From NCBI RefSeq assembly GCF_000003195.3, contig NC_012871.2, positions 42,574,434 through 42,638,433 of the forward strand: a DNA stretch of 64,000 nt. Direction: 5' to 3'. The position numbers and the translations under genes are program-made. The notes under the pieces were generated by a model. The model was given only the letters and a program-made list of their open reading frames with translations. It ran no database searches and was not told the origin of the DNA. The stretch is from Sorghum bicolor (Eukaryota > Streptophyta > Magnoliopsida > Poales > Poaceae). Positions 57,758-64,000 of the stretch are shown here, piece after piece. How positions within the stretch are numbered: position 1 is the first letter of the stretch; the number at the start of each line of letters is the position of its first letter.

Positions 57758-59307
57758 TGAAAGGATCAAGATGCCCAAGAGGGGGGGTGAATTGGGCTTC
57801 TCTTAAAAATTTAAGCAACCTATAAGCTCCAATTCAACCCCTTGTGCCTAGTGAGACTTAGAGAGCTACCGAGTAAAAAGTTTTGCAACCTAGTTCCAAT
57901 CCTATTCTAGCATGGCAGTTCTAAGAATGTAAAAACACAAAGTAAATGCTAGAAAGTAAAGGAGTAGTGGAAGAAAATGCTCGGCGATGTTTTGCCGAGG
58001 TATCGGAGAGTCGCCACTCTCCACTAGTCCTCGTTGGAGCACCCGCGCAAGGGTCTTGCTCCCCCTTGGTCCGCGCAAGGACCAAGTGCTCTCTACGGGC
58101 TGATTCTTCGACACTCCGTCGCGGTGAATCGCCCAAAACCGCTCACAAGCTTGACACGAGCCACCCACACGAACTTCGGGTGATCTTCGTGTCTCCAATC
58201 ACCACGGAACCGTCTAGGTGATGGCGATCACCAAGAGTAACAAGCAAAGAACTCTCACTTGACCCAAACAAGGCACTAGAGAGTGGTGGATGCACACTTG
58301 ACTCTTGGAACTCACTAGAGAAGGATTCTCACAAGAAATCACTCCAATCTCAATCCTCTCTAGGCTCTTGCAACTCTCTTGCTCCACAACAAGTTTCTCT
58401 GATGTTCAAATGGGCAAGAGAGCTCTCATGGACGAGGTGGAGAAGTATAAATACTATCCACGAAGTCCAAAGGTCGGCCAACCGTTTTCCACTGAAAACG
58501 GGATCACCGGACGCACATTATGTTGCACCGGACGCACTGCACCGAGCGTCCGGTGCTGCATAACGGCTAACTGTACTTCGCTCTGACAGGTCACCGGACG
58601 CTAACTCTCAGCGTCCGGTGCAGCGTCCGGTGCTAAGGGAAAACTTACATGCTCCCTGCGCATGGGACCGGACGCTACCCTGTGCGTCCGGTGCTAGCGT
58701 CCGGTGCTCTGGGGAACTTTGCAAGCTCCCTGGGTAAGGGACCGGACGCTGCCCGGTGCGTCCGGTGCCAGCGTCCGGTGCCTAACCCTAAGCACCAACC
58801 TGTTCCAACGACTAAGGACCTCACCGGACGCACTCACAGAGCGTCCGGTGCAGCGTCCGGTGCCCCTTTGGGCACCCAAACTTAGTCGAAACGTGAACGC
58901 TCCAACACGAAGTTTGTTCCTCTCGATCTAAGGACTATCTCTGAGCTGCCTAGTGCTAGGTTTACCAAGTGTGCACCACACCTAAACCTAAAGCCTTGTC
59001 TAAGTCAAGCTACTAGATCAAAGCCCCTCTTAATAGTACGGTCAAAGGAGAACAAAGTCCTAAACTACTCTAAGTGCCCTTCTTCACCATATGGCACTTA
59101 GACCTAGTCTAGTCTCGACGATGTCCATCCATCCTTTGAAAACCGAAACGATTTCCACTATTAAGTTGGCATGTACGTCCCTGTCCATCGAGTACTTATT
59201 TACCATGACCTTACCTATGACTTTGCCTCTGCAAAACACACGTTAGTCATAGTAACCAACAATGTCATTAATCACCGAAATCTCTTAAGGGCCTAGATGC
59301 TCTTTCA
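57758..59307 (-). repeat. 5' LTR of the young Sirevirus
   Basis: 1550 bp, identical to 46110-47659 as far as I can see except A at 58503 for G at 46855. The palindrome cluster is at 58505-58862. Confidence 0.9.
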
Positions 59308-59467
59308 GAGATTATAATTACTAGTATTGCAATAGGTGGCTTGCCTAACAATTAGAGCTAAAGAAAACCGCATTTATAGCCATTTGTGTTACTAACAATT
59401 TGCTCTAGTGTATTATAGGTTTTTTAATAGGCTAATCACCCCCTCTAGCCATCTAGGACCTTACACG

Positions 59468-59479
59468 TGGTATCAGAGC
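59468..59479 (+). other. Primer-binding site (initiator Met tRNA) of the plus-strand Sirevirus
   Basis: TGGTATCAGAGC, the canonical form, two bases after the LTR end at 59465. Confidence 0.8.
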
Positions 59480-59525
59480 TAGGTCGCCGTTCTAATCAAG
59501 GCTTAACATCCTTCGGTGTTAAAAG

Positions 59526-61561
59526 ATGGCTCATGTTGTGTTCAATCATGTTGGGGGCAAACCACCTTTCTTTGATGGCATTAGTTCTTTTGATCACTGG
59601 AAGAGAAAGATGTCTATGCGCCTTGGCTCTATTCATGAGAGAGTGTTGGAGGTCACCGAAAATGATTATGCCGTCATTGACCCTGACAATCTCACCGATG
59701 AAGATAGGGCAAAAAGAACATGCAATAGACTGGCACTCAACATAATCTATGAAGGCATTAACACCAAGATTTTTGAGGGCATCAAGGACTTAGAAACGGC
59801 ACATGAAGTGTGGACAAGGTTGAGTGAAACATATGAGGGTACCAAGGTTGTCAAAAGTGCCAAGCTTTATGGTCTCAAGAAAGAATTTGAGAACTTCAAT
59901 ATGAAGAATGATGAAACAATCCTCGAAGCGTTTCATCGTCTACAAGTGACCGTAAATGATCTCAAGAGCTTGGGATACAAGATACAAGATGAGGATTTTT
60001 GTGTCAAGTTCTTGATGAGTTTGCCTGGAAGATTCAAGATGTTGATCATGATGCTTCAAAGGGATGGGCTTGATAAACTAAAGCCAAATGATTTGCTTGG
60101 ACAAGTGTTGACCTATGACAAGTATGACAAGCAAGTTGATGAGAGGGACATGGAGGTAGAAGAGAAGAAGAAGCAAACTGTGGCATTCAAGGCCACCTCC
60201 TCTAGTAGCAAATCTCCTATCATTGAAGAGGAAGATTGCAATGGTGAAGATGGAGAGTTTGAGATTGATGATGAGGCACTTGCTCTTGTGGTCAAGAAGA
60301 TGGGTCACATGTTTATCAAGAGAAGAGGCCTTAAGAAGAGGTTTGACAACTCCAAGAGAAATGAGCAATCAAGGAGGTGCTTCAATTGTGATAGCCCCGA
60401 TCATCTTCAAAATGAGTGTCCCTATGAGAAGAAGAAGAACAACAACTTCAACAAGAGGGGCAAGTTTGAGAAGAAGAAAAGAGAGGCAAGAATGACTCTA
60501 AAGAAGGATAAGGATGGTGCTTTTGTGGTTACTTGGGAGAGTGATAATGAAGAAGAAGAAGAATAAGAATCTTCCAACAAGGCTCTTGCTTCTATTGCTA
60601 TCAACAACAAGCCATCTCTATTCTCTACTTCTCATTCATGCTTCATGGCAAAGGAAACAAAGGTACAATATGATGATAGTGATGATGATAGTGAGATGGA
60701 ATATGCTAATGATGATGATAATAATGAACCAACTAAAGAACAACTATATGACTTGATGGAACAAACTCGAGATATTGCTATTGCTAAGGATAAAGAGTGT
60801 AAAAAGCTTTCTATGAAGGTAGAAATACTTGAGAAAGCCCTTAGTGAGCTTATGACCACTCATGAGAGTCTAAAGGAAGACCATGAGAACCTCGGCCAAG
60901 CTCATTCCAAGCTTGAAAAATCTCACTCATTGCTTCTTGAGCAACAAGCAAAGAAGAAGGTTGTTGTATCAAGTGATATAGGTGTAACTTGTGATATAAT
61001 TGTTGATCCTATCATTATTCATGATATTAACCTCTCTTGTAGCTCTTCATCCACCACCACCCACTCTACCCTACTAGTGGTGATGGTGTCACTTGTGATG
61101 CTTCACAAACGGTTGAAAATGAGACTCTCAAGAGAGAGGTGGATGAGCTCACTCTTGCTTTAGGCAAAGCCTATGGTGGAGAGGCCCGCTTGCTAAAGTG
61201 CTTGGGTAGCCAAAGGATCTCTCTCAACAAAGAGGGATTAGGCTACAACCCCAAGAAAGGCAAGAAGGCCTTTGCAACTCCAAAGCCTAGCTTTGTGAAG
61301 AGCAATGGTCAATATTGCTATAGATGTAAGCAAGTTGGGCACCTAGAGCATAATTGTAATAAAATGAACAATAATAAGAAACAAGTTAATGCTATATATT
61401 TTGATTCTTGTTATGTGCTTACCAAGAGTGAGAAGGGTGTGAGAGCTAGGTTCGTTGGTACACCCATTGTTGGCCCAAAGAAGAAGGCAATTTGGGTTCC
61501 CAAGAGCTTAGTTACTAACCTACAAGGACCCAAGCAAAAGTGGGTACCTAAATCTCATTGA
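59526..61561 (+). pseudogene. Plus-strand Sirevirus gag, broken
   Basis: ATG at 59526, 46 bases after the primer site. The gag core (FFDGISSFDHWKRKM, TAHEVWTRLSETYEG) is intact, followed by the knuckle CFNCDSPDHLQNEC. A TAA at 60564-60566 falls in an acidic Glu run. The same frame then continues through a coiled coil to about 61075. There a frameshift moves the frame to one ending at 61561, with a second knuckle CYRCKQVGHLEHNC and a VPKS end. Two lesions therefore separate three good segments. It is clearly a different family from the minus-strand Sirevirus. Confidence 0.75.
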
Positions 61562-61572
61562 TTTGGTTATAG

Positions 61573-64000
61573 GTGAACTATAAGGCCGGAGGAAGGCATT
61601 GGATCATTGATAGTGGGTGCACTCAACATATGACCGGTACATCAAGAATGTTTGACTCTATCAATGATAATGTTAGTGGCATTGATTCTATCACATTTGG
61701 CAATAACAAGAAAGGCAAGGTTATTGGGAATGGTAATATTGCAATATCAAATGACATGAGCATATCCAATGTGTTACTAGTTTAAAGCTTAGATTTCAAT
61801 CTTCTCTCGGTGGCACAAATTTGTGATTTGGGTTTCAAGTGCATATTTGGACCAAATGATGTTGAGGTTGTGAGCATAGATGGTTCCAATATCATATTCA
61901 AAGGATTTAGATTTGAGAACCTCTACCTAGTTGATTTTAATGCTAGTGAAACATCTCTATCAACTTGTTTGATATCAAAATCTAGCATGGGTTGGCTATG
62001 ACATAGAAGGCTTGGTCATGTTGGCATGAAACAATTGAAGAAATTATTGAGTCATGATCTAGTCAACGGCCTAAAAGATGTTGAGTTTGAAAAGGATAGA
62101 TTATGTAGTGCTTGTCAAGCTGGGAAGCAAGTTGGAATTGCACATCCTAAGAAGAGTACAATGAGCACATGCAAGGCATTTGAGTTATTACATATGGATC
62201 TATTTGGACCAACAACATATTCTAGCATTGGTGGGAACAAATATGGATTTGTCATTGTTGATGATTTCACAAGATTTACATGGGTATTCTTTCTTAGTGA
62301 CAAGAGTGAAGTGTTTGATACATTCAAGACCTTTGTCAAGAGAGTTCACAACGAGTTTGAAATCAAGATTAAGAATATTAGAAGTGACAATGGTAGTGAA
62401 TTCAAGAATACAAGAATTGGTGATCTTTGTGATGACTTTGGTATTGGACACCAATTCTCGGCCAAATACAATCCACCCTCCAATGGTGTTGTTGAGAGAA
62501 AGAATAGAACATTGCTTGATATGGCAAGGACTATGCTTAATGAGTATAATGTGAGTCACAAGTTTTGGGATGAAGCAATCAACACGGCTTGCTATTCTAT
62601 CAATAGGCTCTATTGTCATCCATTACTTGAGAAGACCCCATATGAGCTACTTCATGGAAGAAAGCCCAATATCTCATTCTTTAGAGTGTTTGGTTGCAAA
62701 TGCTATATTTTGAAGAAGGGCACTAGACTTGGGAAGTTTGACTCTAGATGTGATGAAGGGTTCCTACTTGGTTATTCAACAACAAGCAAAGCTTATAGGG
62801 TATGGAACAATGCTAGTGGTCTAGTGGAAGAAGTCCATGATGTGCAATTTGATGAAACCAATGGGTCTCAAGATGAGGAAGATAACATTGATGATGTTAG
62901 TGGACCTCAATTGGTAGAAGCAATGAAGAACATGGACATTGGGGACATTAGAGCAAGGCAAGTGATTGATGTTGATGACAAAGATCAAGTGCTCACATCA
63001 CCCATCAAGCAATCTAGTGGTTCTCTAATGCAAGATCATCATACTAGTTCACCCCAAGATGATAAATCAAATGACCAACCCAGCTCAAGCAATCAAAATG
63101 AAGTGCTCCAACCCACTCATATTGCAAGAAATCACCCAATTGATAAAATTATTGGTGATATTAGAAGTGGTGTGCAAACAAGATCTATGGCAAGATGAGC
63201 TAAATAACTTCACTAGAAATGATGTGTGGGAGTTAGTTGAGAGGCCTCAAGATCATAATGTTATTGGAACCAAATGGATATTTAAGAACAAACAAGATCA
63301 AGATGGTATAGTGGTGAGAAACAAAGCAAGACTAGTTGCACAAGGTTACATTCAAATAGAGGGTCTTGACTTTGAAGAAACATATGCACCAGTGGCAAGA
63401 TTGGAGGCAATTAGAATCCTGTTAGCCTATGCTTGTGCCCATGATATCAAGTTATATCAAATGGATGTGAAAAGTGCATTTCTCAATGGGATCATCAATG
63501 AGTTAGTGTATGTTGAGCAACCTCCCGGTTTTGAAGATGAGAAGAAACCCAACCATGTGTACAAGTTGAAGAAGGCATTATATGGCTTGAAGCAAGCACC
63601 TAGACCATGGTATGAGAGGCTAAGGAATTTTCTAATCTCTAAAGGGTTCATTGTGGGAAAGGTTGACACTACTCTATTCACCAAGAAGATTGGATATGAT
63701 CTATTCATTGTGCAAATCTATGTTGATGATATCATTTTTGGTTCAACCAATGAAGACTATTGCAAAGAATTTGGTGAAATGATGGCAAAAGTGTTTGAGA
63801 TGTCCATGATTGGAGAGCTTAGCTACTTCCTTGGACTACAAGTCAAACAATTGAAGGAAGGCACATTTGTTAGTCAAGGTAAATATATCAAGGACATGTT
63901 GAAGAAGTTTGGGATGCAAGATGCTAAGTCAATCTCAACTCCAGTGGGCACCAATGAAAGTCTTTTAGTGGCAACATGGTGAATCAAAAGGAATATCGAT
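61573..64000 (+). pseudogene. Plus-strand Sirevirus pol, broken, continues beyond the window
   Basis: The protease IDSGCTQHM, integrase (HMDLFGP, RSDNG, VVERKNR) and RT (TKWIF, YVDDI) are all recognisable. Lesions: TAA at 61783-61785, TGA at 61999-62001 replacing the Trp of the HRRLGHVG region, a deletion with frameshift at about 63196, and a TGA at 63980-63982. The deletion removes the linker between integrase and RT that is present in the minus-strand element. RNase H would lie beyond the window. The last 116 bases match 42665-42780 with one difference. Confidence 0.75.

Larger units (their letters stand above)
46110..59307 (-). mobile_element. Young Sirevirus-type Ty1/copia element with an extra ORF
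   Basis: 13,198 bp on the minus strand, flanked by GAGAT (46105-46109, 59308-59312). Order: 5' LTR 59307-57758, Met-tRNA primer site 57755-57744, gag 57705-55282, pol 55267-52040, palindrome-rich zone, accessory ORF 50687-48111, purine tracts, 3' LTR 47659-46110. The two 1550 bp LTRs differ at one position that I find (46855 G, 58503 A), so it inserted very recently. Gag is intact and pol has a single premature stop. Confidence 0.9.
44545..59465 (+). repeat. Plus-strand Sirevirus LTR, interrupted by a younger element
   Basis: Starts TGAAAGCCCTAGTTTGG at 44545, right after a polypurine tract, and ends CTTACA at 59465, right before a Met-tRNA primer site. It is split at 46109/59308 by the minus-strand Sirevirus with a GAGAT duplication. 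Without the insertion and one duplication copy it is about 1718 bp (44545-46109 plus 59313-59465). It therefore acts as the 3' LTR of the sequence on its left and the 5' LTR of the sequence on its right. Confidence 0.7.

Overview
The window is plant nuclear DNA, almost certainly from a grass and probably a panicoid. This is inferred from the retrotransposon families, the CHG/CpG-type decay of their genes and the GC-rich single-exon host gene. I can support one ordinary host gene, an NDR1/HIN1-like LEA_2 membrane protein on the minus strand at 5442-6068. Nearly everything else is nested transposable elements. There is one 100-base run of N at 15399-15498.

Layout. 1-4314: the 3' part of a Ty3/gypsy element of Tat type. 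It has an antisense multi-exon accessory gene (minus, ATG at 2601), a 4 x 70 bp tandem array and a 460 bp 3' LTR. 4315-5197: the right end of a CACTA DNA transposon holding a tRNA-like patch. 5442-6412: the LEA_2 gene. 6746-10860: a short-LTR Ty1/copia remnant (minus), split by a 2.8 kb solo LTR (7652-10458, 5 bp duplication CGCAT). 10861-11548: a gypsy LTR fragment. 11549-17585: a Sirevirus-like copia remnant (minus) with a gag carrying four zinc knuckles. 17586-39531: a giant-LTR gypsy element with no coding capacity (LARD-like). Inside it sit a non-autonomous CACTA (21009-22342) that appears to have captured an exon of glutamate-cysteine ligase, and an 8.3 kb Athila-like element (26270-34532) encoding gag plus two successive retropepsin domains but no reverse transcriptase. 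39532-42664: an Athila fragment (minus) cut at both ends. 42665-64000: a Sirevirus-type arrangement of pol 3' end, LTR, PBS, gag and pol on the plus strand. Its middle LTR is interrupted by a very young 13.2 kb Sirevirus on the minus strand (46110-59307, duplication GAGAT) whose two 1550 bp LTRs differ at one position I can see.

The recurrent theme is accessory genes inside LTR retrotransposons. Three elements of different lineage (Tat gypsy, Athila gypsy, Sirevirus copia) each carry a gene that is not gag or pol. Each sits downstream of the gag-pol zone, with its own TATA-like box and apparent introns. In the Athila and Sirevirus cases a GC palindrome cluster lies just upstream of the TATA, and in the Sirevirus it is the same palindrome found in its LTR. 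These look like self-contained transcription units carried as cargo. Promoters, introns and domain names here are read by eye and were not checked by any search.
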